From Micromonospora sp. RP3T (GTDB taxonomy: Bacteria; Actinomycetota; Actinomycetes; Mycobacteriales; Micromonosporaceae): a DNA stretch of 64,000 nt. This document shows, piece by piece, positions 1 to 7,970 of the stretch (positions within the stretch are counted from its first letter, which is position 1; the number at the start of each line of letters is the position of its first letter). The stretch is from the NCBI RefSeq assembly GCF_003027925.1, contig NZ_PYPS01000008.1:124001-188000 (forward strand), in the 5' to 3' direction. Position numbers and translations under genes: made by a program. Below the pieces are notes generated by a model, which had not been told where the DNA came from, did not search any database, and saw only the letters and a list, made by a program, of their open reading frames with translations.

Positions 1-1
1 C

Positions 2-385
2 GTCCTGGTCGGCCGGCGCCGCTTCGACGAGCTCGTCGCCAGCCTCGGGGTCACCCGGACCGTGCTCACCCAGCGACTCCGCCTCCTCGTCGCCGAGGGC
101 GTCCTGGAACGCCGCGCCTACCAGCAGCGACCCGAGCGTTTCGAGTACCACCTCACCGCCAAGGGCCGGGAGCTGACGCCGATCGTCGCCCAGTTGATGT
201 GGTGGGGTGACCGCCACTATCCCGAGCCGGCCGGTCCGCCCCGGCTGCTGGTGCACGACGGCTGCGGAGGGCCGGTACGGGCCGCCTACCGCTGCGGCGC
301 CTGCCACGCCGAACTCCACCCCGACCAGGTGGCCACCCGGCCCGGCCCGGGTGCGCCCGCGGCCGACGCGGATCGCCCGGACTGA
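2..385 (+). CDS. HxlR-family transcriptional regulator, 3' part
   Basis: The gene enters from the left edge; the frame is open from base 2, so the start lies outside the window. The visible 127 residues carry the second half of an HxlR winged-helix domain: the recognition segment with RFDELVASLGVTRTVLTQRL, then the wing (GVLERRAYQ, RFEYHLTAKG). The family binds DNA as dimers and usually regulates a neighbouring redox or detoxification gene. The C-terminus has a cysteine-rich tail (DGCGGPV then CGAC) like the zinc-ribbon tails of some HxlR proteins. The regulated gene is probably to the left and is not visible. Confidence 0.9.
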   Translation, partial: VLVGRRRFDELVASLGVTRTVLTQRLRLLVAEGVLERRAYQQRPERFEYHLTAKGRELTPIVAQLMWWGDRHYPEPAGPPRLLVHDGCGGPVRAAYRCGACHAELHPDQVATRPGPGAPAADADRPD

Positions 386-502
386 GCCGCCGAGGCGACA
401 TGGAGAGGTACTCGGGCCGCCACGCGTGCGGGACACCGGCGGAAGCCGACTGCCGATAGTGTTCTCAGCCACACTGTCCGCACGTCCTGAAGGGGTAGTG
501 CC

Positions 503-1762
503 ATGAGCTGTGGTCGTCGGCGGCTGTCGCGAACTGCCGCCGCGCTGTTCCTCCTCGCCGGGGTGGCTGTCCCCGCCGGTCCCGCCGAGGCGGCGAAGAA
601 GGGGCCGGACCTCGCGGTCGACGCGTCCGGGACGAGGATCACGCGGGGGGTCGAGAAGAAGGTTCTCCACCTGAAGATCAGCAACCGGGGGGACGAGACC
701 CCGAGCAACGTCGTCATCAGGGTCCGCCAGCCACCGGAGGGCCTCCCGGAGCCCCTGCCGGTCGCCCTGATCTGGCACTCGGGTGGGGTGGGCGAGTGCG
801 ACGGTGACTTCGGGGGTTTCTACTGCGAACTGGTGCCGGAGCTGATCCCGGGGCCGGGGGAAACCGTCGACGTTCCCATCGACGCCACCGTCTTCGGTGC
901 GGCCGGGCCGTACCAGGGCAGGTTCGAAGCCACTGTCACCATCAGCCCGGAGAAGGACGCGAATCCGGCCGACAACACCAGATGGTTCCCGCTGGAGCTG
1001 GTCGACCAGCCCAGCGCCGACCTCTCGGTGGTCGCCCGGGACGTGAAGCAGTCCGTGCGGATCGGCGCGGGCGGCACGCCCCAGCCCACCGGCACGCTGA
1101 ACCCCGGTGAGACGGGCGCGGTGTGGCACACCATCGCCAACCAGGGTCGGAAGGCCGTCAGCGGAGTACGGGTCACGCTGCGCCTGCCCGCGGGTGTCAC
1201 CTTCACCAGGCCGCCGACCCAGTGTGTGCTCGCCGACGCCGGGCGGTCGGCGGTCTGCACCTACCCGGGCCTCACCCTGGTGCCGGCCGTCGAGGACACC
1301 GATCCGAACGACACGGTCTACTCGGCGGTCGAGCTGTACAACCTGGTGACGACCGCGGCGTCCGCCACCGCGCCGGCGACGTTGCCGGGCGGAACCGTGC
1401 GGGTGGAGGGCCTCGCCGAGCGGTCGACGGACGACCGCGCCAAGGCCGCGCAAGCCGAACTGCCCGCGAACGCCGTCGCCGCCCGGGTGGCCGACGTGGA
1501 CCGCAGCGACAACCGGGACGGGTTCGCCGTGGTGCTGGCCGCGAAGAGCGGCGGCAACGGCGGCAACGGTGACGGCGGCGACGCGGACGGCGGTGGTGGC
1601 GTCGGCGGCGGTGACGGCGGACTGCCCGTCACCGGGCCACAGGCCGGACTGATCGGCGGCATCGGCGTCGCGGCGCTGGCGGCCGGCGGCGTGTTGTTCC
1701 TCGCTGCCCGGCGTCGCCGGATGATCCTGGTGACCCCCGACGACGAGCGACCAGCGGCCTGA
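503..1762 (+). CDS. LPXTG-type cell-wall-anchored protein with DUF11/CARDB-like repeats
   Basis: The 419-residue product is an exported surface protein. An N-terminal signal peptide (basic MSCGRRRLSR, hydrophobic core, cleavage near AEAAKK) is followed by two immunoglobulin-like regions. Their wording (NRGDETPSNVVIRV; VTLRLPAGVTF) is typical of DUF11/CARDB adhesin-like repeats. A Gly/Asp-rich linker leads to LPVTG near residue 375, a hydrophobic helix and an RRRR stop-transfer tail. This is the classic sortase sorting signal. The ATG at 503 is preceded by GAAGGGG. No sortase gene is in the window. The ligand and role are unknown; surface display is well supported. Confidence 0.85.
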   Translation: MSCGRRRLSRTAAALFLLAGVAVPAGPAEAAKKGPDLAVDASGTRITRGVEKKVLHLKISNRGDETPSNVVIRVRQPPEGLPEPLPVALIWHSGGVGECDGDFGGFYCELVPELIPGPGETVDVPIDATVFGAAGPYQGRFEATVTISPEKDANPADNTRWFPLELVDQPSADLSVVARDVKQSVRIGAGGTPQPTGTLNPGETGAVWHTIANQGRKAVSGVRVTLRLPAGVTFTRPPTQCVLADAGRSAVCTYPGLTLVPAVEDTDPNDTVYSAVELYNLVTTAASATAPATLPGGTVRVEGLAERSTDDRAKAAQAELPANAVAARVADVDRSDNRDGFAVVLAAKSGGNGGNGDGGDADGGGGVGGGDGGLPVTGPQAGLIGGIGVAALAAGGVLFLAARRRRMILVTPDDERPAA

Positions 1763-1860
1763 TCCCGGAGGGGCATGCCGCGGGGCGCCGTACGGAACCG
1801 GTGGGGTGGCGCCGGTTCCGTACGGTGCGGGCACCATCTCAGAGAGGACACCGCCCGCCG

Positions 1861-2571
1861 ATGCGCCGGACCCTGCCGATCGTCGTCGCCCTCACCCTGC
1901 TCGGATTCTCCACCGGGTGCGCCGGCGACTCCGGCCCCGTCTCCACCGCCACCACCACCGTCACCGCGCCTGCCGCAGCCCCGGCCGGTGAGGTGACCCC
2001 GGACGCCACCTCGTCCGCGCCGACCGCCGACAGTCCCACGTCGGCCGCGTCCGCGCCGGCGAAGCCGGCGAGCGAGCCGCAACCGGCCCCGCCGAAGGCC
2101 GTCCCGGCGCTGACCTGCGGTCAGGTCACCGGCGCCGACCTGGGCAGCCCGAAGGCGCCGTTCTACGATCACACCGACCACATTCCGCTGCTCGACGGCA
2201 TCTGGAACGGTGAGGACGGCACCGGCGTCGCACTCCAGAAGCCCTGTGCGATCGGTGACCTGGACGGCGACAAGGCCGCCGACGCCGCCCGCGCGGTGGT
2301 GGTGCGCACCGGCGGGACCGGCCAGTTCTGGAGCGTCGTCTTCTGGCACAACGCGGCCGGGAAGCCGGCCTACCGCACGGTGGTCGACCTCGGCGACCGG
2401 ACCCCGGTCACCTCGATCGGGATCGCCGGGCAGAAGGCCACAGTGGTCTGGCTGACCCGCTCCGACGACGCGAGCATGGCCGAGCTCGACACGAGGCGGA
2501 CCACGGTCTACCGACTCTCCGGCGTCACGGTCACCGAGCTGAGCCACACCGACACCCCGTACACCCCCTGA
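1861..2571 (+). CDS. secreted lipoprotein, FG-GAP/VCBS-like
   Basis: The start is ATG 1861, preceded by AGAGAGGA; an in-frame start 60 bases upstream lacks an RBS. The 236-residue product begins with a lipoprotein signal ending in a lipobox (FSTGC, cysteine about residue 20). An Ala/Pro/Ser/Thr-rich spacer follows. The globular part contains one calcium-loop-like GDLDGDKAADA element of the FG-GAP/VCBS type, near two conserved-looking cysteines. It is probably anchored on the outer face of the membrane. No enzymatic motif is visible and the function is unknown. A strong hairpin terminator follows the stop codon. Confidence 0.75.
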   Translation: MRRTLPIVVALTLLGFSTGCAGDSGPVSTATTTVTAPAAAPAGEVTPDATSSAPTADSPTSAASAPAKPASEPQPAPPKAVPALTCGQVTGADLGSPKAPFYDHTDHIPLLDGIWNGEDGTGVALQKPCAIGDLDGDKAADAARAVVVRTGGTGQFWSVVFWHNAAGKPAYRTVVDLGDRTPVTSIGIAGQKATVVWLTRSDDASMAELDTRRTTVYRLSGVTVTELSHTDTPYTP

Positions 2572-2579
2572 GCCGTGCC

Positions 2580-2621
2580 GCCCGGGTGGGACCGACCCGT
2601 GGGGGTTGGTCCCACCCGGGC
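2580..2621 (+). terminator. hairpin terminator after the lipoprotein gene
   Basis: A perfect 14-bp inverted repeat (2580-2593 with 2608-2621, 14-nt loop) starts 8 bases after the stop codon. No U tract follows, as is common in GC-rich actinobacteria. Confidence 0.7.
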
Positions 2622-2698
2622 ACCGGTCACGCAGACCTGATCGAGCGTTCACGATCAGTTGTAGTATCGACGTCCGTCCACTCTTTCAGGAGGCGTCT

Positions 2699-3301
2699 GT
2701 GACGAGGTATGCGCGTTCGCTGATCGCGACGACGATGCTCGGCCTTTCCGTCCTGGCCGCGCCGGCCCCTGCCGGCGCGACCACCCGGGTCGACCTGAGC
2801 GCCCAGGCCGCGGCCTCCGGCTGTACGACGTGGGTGGAGTGGGTGCAGGAGGGCGGCAACAGCTACTACTACGGCCGGGGCAACGTGCAGTGCACCAGCG
2901 GCCGATACAAGGTCAAGCTCCAGTGCCGCAACCTCCAGACCGGGGTGGGATACGTCGTCTACGGCGGGTACGCGGTGAACGCGCCCGGCACCGCCACCAC
3001 GACCTGCTACAGCGGCAACGTCGCCGAGGGCGTGTACCCCGTCGACGATCCACTGCCGACGACCGGCGTGACCGGCTGCGTCTCCTGGGCGGAGTGGGTC
3101 CACGAGGGCAGCAACCACTACTACGGCCGGGGCACCGCCCAGTGCGACACCGGCACCTACCGGGTCCAGATCCAGTGCCGCAACGCGCAGACCGGCCAGC
3201 GGTACGTCGTCTACGGCCCGACGAAGACGGCTCCCGCCATCTCCACGACGACCTGCTACCAGGGCAACGTCGCCGACGCCGTGGCCGGCGTGCCGGCGTG
3301 A
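2699..3301 (+). CDS. secreted protein made of two tandem repeats
   Basis: The start is GTG 2699, preceded by AGGAGG at 2688-2693; the upstream in-frame extension is not needed. The 200-residue product has a signal peptide (cleavage around AGATT) and then two homologous units of about 75 residues. Each has a first cysteine, a Trp-x-x-Trp pair (TWVEWV; SWAEWV), a Tyr-rich YYGRG stretch, LQCRN/IQCRN-QTG, YVVYG and a final TTTCY-GNVA. Each unit keeps four cysteines, so two disulfides per unit are likely. I do not recognise the family. The conserved aromatic residues suggest a small extracellular binding protein, but this is inference. It converges directly with the methyltransferase gene at 3318. 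Confidence 0.8.
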   Translation: MTRYARSLIATTMLGLSVLAAPAPAGATTRVDLSAQAAASGCTTWVEWVQEGGNSYYYGRGNVQCTSGRYKVKLQCRNLQTGVGYVVYGGYAVNAPGTATTTCYSGNVAEGVYPVDDPLPTTGVTGCVSWAEWVHEGSNHYYGRGTAQCDTGTYRVQIQCRNAQTGQRYVVYGPTKTAPAISTTTCYQGNVADAVAGVPA

Positions 3302-3317
3302 GGAAGGGACGCCCGGG

Positions 3318-4349
3318 TCAACCCGCCGTGGACGGTTTGTACGCGATGATCAGCTCCCAGGTGCCGGGCAGCACCGCCGTTCGCGCGAAGCCGATCTCGG
3401 CGAGCAGCGTGGTGTAGAAGTCCGTCTCGCGGAGCCGGCTGACGCAGGTGTCCACCCCGATGAGGAAGTAGCTCCAGAAGAACTGCATGGCCAGGCGGTC
3501 CGGGGTGCGGAACTCCTCGCTGATCACGATCAGCCCGCCCGGCTCCAGGGCGGCGTACGCCTGCTCCAACAGGCGGCGGGCGACGTCGTCGGGCCAGTCG
3601 TGCAGGACGCGCACGAAGGACAGCGCGTCGTAGCCGGGCGGCAGCGGTTCGGCCAGGAAGTCGCCGCCGACGAAGCCGAGCCGGTCCGGATGGCCGCGGG
3701 CGACGCGGGTGGCCGCGACGAGGGGTGCCACGGCGGGCAGGTTGTAGACGTCGGCCCGCAGGTGGGGCGCGCTGTCCAGGATGTGCGCGGCGAGCGTGCC
3801 GTCGCCGCCGCCGACGTCCAGCAGGCGGCGGCGGTCCGACCAGAGCGCGTCGGCGTGCCGCCCGACGCTCTCGCGCACCGGGCCGAGCCCGACGGCCATG
3901 CTGCGCTCGAACTCGGCGGTCTGGGCGTCGGTCCGGGGCGGCCAGGCGAAGTCGTCGTCGCCGATGCTGACCTCGCCGCGCAGGCTCTCGGTGAGCCGGC
4001 CGTGCAGCAGCCGCCACGGGTAACGGTCGCGGTCCCGTTCGACCGCGTCCGGACCGACCACCGCGGCGACCGTGTCCCGCAACCCGGGCAGGACCCGGTA
4101 GGTGGTGTCGCCGATGTCGTCGCCGGACGCCTCCCGGGTCAGCAGGCCGAGACTCTCCAGACAGTCGAGGAACTTGTACAGCCGCAACGGGCGCATCCCG
4201 AACCGCGTGGCGAGCGCGTCGAGGCGGGCCGGGCCGGGCTCCAGGGCGTCGAGCAGCCCGGTGTCGAACGCGGTCGTCAGCACGTCCATGGCCTTCGGGC
4301 CGTTCGCGAGCAGGCTCATCAGCGCCCGTGGGGAGAGGGCGACGGTCAT
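3318..4349 (-). CDS. SAM-dependent methyltransferase, O-methyltransferase family 2 type
   Basis: The 343-residue product has the two-part layout of plant/bacterial-type O-methyltransferases. An N-terminal winged-helix dimerisation region (ALATRFGMRPLRLYKFLDCL) precedes a Rossmann domain with the SAM motif LLDVGGGDGTLAAHIL near residue 170 and an acidic post-motif. The same family includes the 3-hydroxykynurenine C-methyltransferases of actinomycin and sibiromycin pathways. Its ATG overlaps the stop of the upstream kynureninase-like gene (ATGA), so it is the last gene of the TDO operon. The likely substrate is a tryptophan-derived aromatic acid, inferred from context. Regiochemistry cannot be read from sequence. 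Confidence 0.8.
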   Translation of the reverse strand: MTVALSPRALMSLLANGPKAMDVLTTAFDTGLLDALEPGPARLDALATRFGMRPLRLYKFLDCLESLGLLTREASGDDIGDTTYRVLPGLRDTVAAVVGPDAVERDRDRYPWRLLHGRLTESLRGEVSIGDDDFAWPPRTDAQTAEFERSMAVGLGPVRESVGRHADALWSDRRRLLDVGGGDGTLAAHILDSAPHLRADVYNLPAVAPLVAATRVARGHPDRLGFVGGDFLAEPLPPGYDALSFVRVLHDWPDDVARRLLEQAYAALEPGGLIVISEEFRTPDRLAMQFFWSYFLIGVDTCVSRLRETDFYTTLLAEIGFARTAVLPGTWELIIAYKPSTAG

Positions 4350-5521
4350 CGGGGCAGCTCCTTCGTCAGCGCGTCCATGAACGCGTCGACCTCGTCGAGG
4401 GTGTTGTAGACGTGCGGTCCGATCCGCAGGTGGCCGCGCCAGCTACCGATCAGCCCCTGGGCGGCCAGCCGGCGCTTGACCGCCTCGCCGTCGGGGACGT
4501 CCAGGCAGACCACGCCGCCGCGACGCTCGGGCGAGGTGGGGCTGACCACACGGATCCCGGCCGCCGCGGCCCGGTCCAGCACCCGCCCGGTGAGGACCAG
4601 CGAGTGCGCCCGGACGGCGTCGGCGCCGATGCCCGCCAGCAGGTCGAGGCCGACCTGCGAGATCAGGGCGGTGAGCGGGTACGGCGTGCCGCCGGCGAAC
4701 CGCTGCGCGCCGGCCGCCCATCCGTCGGACGGCTGGAACGTCAACGCCCGGTCCCCGGCCTGCCAGCCGGTGGCCGCTGGTTCCAGCGTCGACGCCAGCT
4801 CCGGCCGGACGTAGAGGAAGGCGGTGCCGACACCGCAGAGCCACTTGTGCGCGCCGCCGAGCACGATGTCGACGCCGAGGGCGGTGACGTCCAGCGGCAC
4901 CACTCCGACGGTCTGGAAGGCGTCGACGACGACGAGCGCGCCGACGTCGTGCGCGCGGGCGACCAGGCGGGCCAGGTCGACCGTGGCGCCGGAGGTGAAG
5001 CTGGCGTGCGACACGCACACCAGCAGCGTCCGTTCGTCGAGACGGGCTTCCAGGGCGTCCTGGTCGAGGTGGGGTCCGCCGTCGCCGACCACCTCGAGCC
5101 GGGCGCCGTAGCGGCGGAACGCCCGGAAGATGAACGGGACCGTCGGGTACTCCAGGTCGGTGGTGACGACGCGGTCGCGGGGCGGACGGTAGTCGAAGCA
5201 GGAGGCCACCCGGGCCAGCAGCGTGCTGAGGTTCCCGTCGGTGACCACGCTGCCCGGTGGCGCGCCGAGCAGGCGGGCCACCGAGTGGGCGTACCGGTCG
5301 AGGCCGACGTGCCAGCCCTGCCAGACGTCGTCGCGCCAGGTGCACAGCGTCTCCCAGTAGTCGCGCAGCACGGTCTCCGCCCCGGCCGGCACCGCTCCGG
5401 TGGAGTTGCTGTTCAGGTACACACAGGTGCGCAGCACCGGGAACTCGGCCCGCAGCGCGGCGTGCGTGGCCTCGTCGAGGCACTGGGGCGGGCTGCCGGG
5501 TCCCGACTCGTACGGGCTCAT
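4346..5521 (-). CDS. kynureninase-like PLP enzyme (class V aminotransferase fold)
   Basis: The chosen start is ATG 5521, which overlaps the upstream stop as ATGA. It gives 391 residues, close to kynureninase length; longer in-frame extensions run inside the neighbouring gene. Family features are YLNSNSTGAVP near the N-terminus (kynureninases have a GNSLG block there), an aspartate in VVVDAFQTVG for the pyridine nitrogen, and the PLP lysine in GGAHKWLCGVG. The end LRIGPHVYNTLDEVDAFM resembles the kynureninase C-terminus. Kynureninase cleaves kynurenine to anthranilate and alanine. With the TDO gene in the same operon this role is likely. A cysteine-desulfurase-like or epimerase role cannot be excluded. 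Confidence 0.75.
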   Translation of the reverse strand: MSPYESGPGSPPQCLDEATHAALRAEFPVLRTCVYLNSNSTGAVPAGAETVLRDYWETLCTWRDDVWQGWHVGLDRYAHSVARLLGAPPGSVVTDGNLSTLLARVASCFDYRPPRDRVVTTDLEYPTVPFIFRAFRRYGARLEVVGDGGPHLDQDALEARLDERTLLVCVSHASFTSGATVDLARLVARAHDVGALVVVDAFQTVGVVPLDVTALGVDIVLGGAHKWLCGVGTAFLYVRPELASTLEPAATGWQAGDRALTFQPSDGWAAGAQRFAGGTPYPLTALISQVGLDLLAGIGADAVRAHSLVLTGRVLDRAAAAGIRVVSPTSPERRGGVVCLDVPDGEAVKRRLAAQGLIGSWRGHLRIGPHVYNTLDEVDAFMDALTKELPR

Positions 5522-6828
5522 GCGCGCTGCCCTCCCACCGGTTCGAACGGGCCGGGCCGGCGGTCGACGGACGTGAACACCGGCATGTCCCGGACCGCCG
5601 CCAGGTAGGGCGTGCCCTCGGTGTAGCCGGTGCCGGAACGCGGCCCGAGCATCCGGGTGGCGATGCGGTGGTGGGTGCGCCGCCACCGGAGCAGGGCGGC
5701 GGCGAACTCCTCCATCCGCCGCGCCACCAGCCGCCGGTCCGGGCCGTCGAGCCGACCGTCGCGCACGGCCGCGCGGTACGCCTCGTCGATCGTCGCCCGG
5801 CCGGCACGGACCCGCGCCCGCACCTCCGGAACCGACAGGTACGCCACCGAGTCCAGCCGGCCCTGGAGCGGGGTCCGGCAGAGCGACTCCACCCGCTTGT
5901 AGGAGCGGGACTGGATGGCGCTGGCCCCCTCGGTGTACTGCCGGAACGTCCGGAACGAATCCGGCTGCATGGTCGCCAGCAGCGAGAACAACGGACCGGC
6001 GTCGTCGAGCAGATGGCGGGCGTACGCCAGTCGGTCGGCTGCGGGGGTCGGCCGGAGGTCGGCGAGCGCGGTGACGGTGGCGTCGAGTTCGTCGACGAGT
6101 GCGGCGAACAGGCACTCGTAGGCCTGTAGTACCCGGATGAACAGGTACTCGTCGTGTGTCACGTGCACCGGCAGCATGCTCAACCGCAGCGACAGGTCCG
6201 ACGGGGGATCGAGGGTAGCGGCGACGGTGTGCAGGGCGACCGCGGCATCAGCCGGTGCGGTGTCGTCGGGCCACGTCGGGTGGCCGAGGCGCAGCAGCGC
6301 GGGAGCGGCGGCCCGGGTGCCGAGCCGGCAGCGCTTGGCCACCACCGCCCACGCGGGACGCCGGAGCGGGAACAGGTCGGCGGCACCCCGGGCGGCGGTG
6401 ACCTCGAACGCCACCGCGTCGGCGACCAGCCGGACGAACAACCGGTCCCGGTCGCGCCGCGTGGTGGTGTCGTCGCCTGCGGTCGCGACCGGTTCGTCCT
6501 CGCCGGCCGGCAACCGCAGCAGACGCAGCGCCAGATAACTGCGGTAGTCGTATCGCCCGTCCCACTTGTCGAGAGTGGCGTCGAGGAAGTCGTCCAGGAG
6601 CCCGGGTGTCGCACCGCTGCCGGTCCGCTCGGGGGCGGCGAGGCGTTGCCGCGCTCCGTCGAGCAGTTCGAGTAGTCGCGGGTCGACGAAGTGTTTGCCG
6701 ACCCGGTGGAATTCTCGCAGCACCACCGCGTAGGGAAAAGTGCGGGGGTCCGTCGTTCCGGACAACCAGTTGGTCAATTCGCGCACGGGCAGCCCTTCGG
6801 GGTGAGGACAACTGTCACGCAGGTGCAC
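5518..6828 (-). CDS. tryptophan 2,3-dioxygenase superfamily protein, divergent
   Basis: The 436-residue product is much longer than the TDO encoded just upstream. Its C-terminal two thirds carry superfamily landmarks: HDEYLFIRVLQAYECLF around residue 230 (a heme-pocket helix in TDO), SFRTFRQYTEGASAIQSRSY, then HHRIATRMLGPRSGTGYTEG. The N-terminal 200 residues match nothing I recognise. Relatives include TDO, PrnB, MarE and the heme-dependent aromatic hydroxylases SfmD/LmbB2, so it is probably a heme enzyme acting on an indole or aniline. Its own reaction is unknown. The GTG at 6828 lacks a clear RBS. A GTG at 6786 preceded by GAAGGG is a good alternative. It is coupled to the kynureninase-like gene by ATGA. 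Confidence 0.75.
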   Translation of the reverse strand: MHLRDSCPHPEGLPVRELTNWLSGTTDPRTFPYAVVLREFHRVGKHFVDPRLLELLDGARQRLAAPERTGSGATPGLLDDFLDATLDKWDGRYDYRSYLALRLLRLPAGEDEPVATAGDDTTTRRDRDRLFVRLVADAVAFEVTAARGAADLFPLRRPAWAVVAKRCRLGTRAAAPALLRLGHPTWPDDTAPADAAVALHTVAATLDPPSDLSLRLSMLPVHVTHDEYLFIRVLQAYECLFAALVDELDATVTALADLRPTPAADRLAYARHLLDDAGPLFSLLATMQPDSFRTFRQYTEGASAIQSRSYKRVESLCRTPLQGRLDSVAYLSVPEVRARVRAGRATIDEAYRAAVRDGRLDGPDRRLVARRMEEFAAALLRWRRTHHRIATRMLGPRSGTGYTEGTPYLAAVRDMPVFTSVDRRPGPFEPVGGQRA

Positions 6829-6855
6829 CGGAGACCCTGCGTCGGACGCGGGCCG

Positions 6856-7560
6856 TCAGAGCGGGTCGGTCCCGGGGCTGCCGTCGGGGGTGTGGAGTCG
6901 GGCCTGCCACAGATCCGGGAAGAACCGGTGCTCGACGAGCCGGGCGAGCACCGTCGCCGAACTGTTCGGCGCGCCCGCCGGAGCGTGGCCCCCGACCCGC
7001 AGCGCCACCTGGTAGTGCCGGAACCGCCACCACGCCACCCGCTCGTCCCACTCCACCATCGTCTCGGCGAGCCGGCATGTCGGATCCGTGCGGTCCGCCG
7101 GTCGCAGGTCCGCCGCGGTGGTCCCGTGCGCGGCAAGGTGGTCGGCGAAGGCGCGGTCGAGCTTCCGGCTGGCCGCCTGGACGTGCCGCCAGCCCGGCGA
7201 CTCGGCGCCGGAGCCGTTGCCCAGCGCGGGCTGCATCGCCTGGAAGTCCGCGGGGGACAGGTGGCCCAGCATCTCCAACTGGTCGGTGACCAGGCGTACG
7301 GCGAGGGTGGCCCGGGCCAGCAGGGCCGCTGCCCCGGCCAGGTCGCCGACGGCCACCCGCGCGGCCGTCTCGGTCACCTCGGCGGCGGCCAGCTTGAACC
7401 ACAGTTCGCTGGACTGGTGCACCACCTGGAACAGCAACTCGTCGCGGTGAATGACCTCGTCCGGCTTCCGTTGCAGTCCGAGCAGCACGTCGGTGCGCAT
7501 GTAACGCGCGTAGTCGGTGGTGCCGGACCCGGGTAGTACGGGCGACTTGTCGCGCTTCAA
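6856..7560 (-). CDS. tryptophan 2,3-dioxygenase
   Basis: The enzyme opens the indole ring of L-tryptophan to N-formylkynurenine with heme and O2. Of about 234 residues, HRDELLFQVVHQSSELWFK carries the TDO block with the substrate-contact histidine. It is followed by the SPADFQAMQPAL segment and a WWRFRHYQVALRVGG block containing the expected proximal heme histidine. FFPDLWQARLHT closes the protein, all in canonical TDO order. I chose TTG 7560 because GGAGGG lies six bases upstream; GTG 7587 would add nine residues. It is the first gene of a four-gene operon. No kynurenine formamidase is present in the window. The upstream 400 bases are relatively AT-rich and should hold the promoter. Confidence 0.87.
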   Translation of the reverse strand: MKRDKSPVLPGSGTTDYARYMRTDVLLGLQRKPDEVIHRDELLFQVVHQSSELWFKLAAAEVTETAARVAVGDLAGAAALLARATLAVRLVTDQLEMLGHLSPADFQAMQPALGNGSGAESPGWRHVQAASRKLDRAFADHLAAHGTTAADLRPADRTDPTCRLAETMVEWDERVAWWRFRHYQVALRVGGHAPAGAPNSSATVLARLVEHRFFPDLWQARLHTPDGSPGTDPL

Positions 7561-7970
7561 GGATGGCCCTCCACTCGGCGTCGGCACGCCGGGAGTGGCG
7601 GTGCGGCGGAGCCATTATGCAATGACGAAAGACGATGCGCCAGCATTCGGGTCCACTTCGAATCGACCACTTCACTGACTGGCGGATCAGGCGGTTTTTA
7701 CTCGAAATTGGTGGCCAGGGTGTTTCTTTTTCGTTAAGCCGCTGGACGGCGTGCGGGTGTGCGGCCGGACGTCCGGGCGGGGCCACCGCGGCGCACCGAA
7801 CCCGCCACCGAGCCGCCGGCCCCTCACCGCGGCATGCGACGCTCAGGTCCCTCGACCAAGGGAGCAACGTCGCGTGGCCCCGGCACGACCGCATCAGTCG
7901 CACAATCTCAGGCATGGCAGCGCGGCACCACCCGACCCCGACACCCCTAGTGCCCGGAGGAACGCAGACC
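7561..7970. other. divergent intergenic region between the TDO operon and zwf
   Basis: About 410 bases separate the divergent TDO operon and zwf. The left half (7605-7735) is clearly less GC-rich than the surroundings and has short A/T runs, for example near 7695 and 7727. It should contain the TDO operon promoter, but I could not assign convincing -35/-10 boxes. No reliable gene was seen; the open frame through here is only an extension of zwf without its own RBS. Confidence 0.5.
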
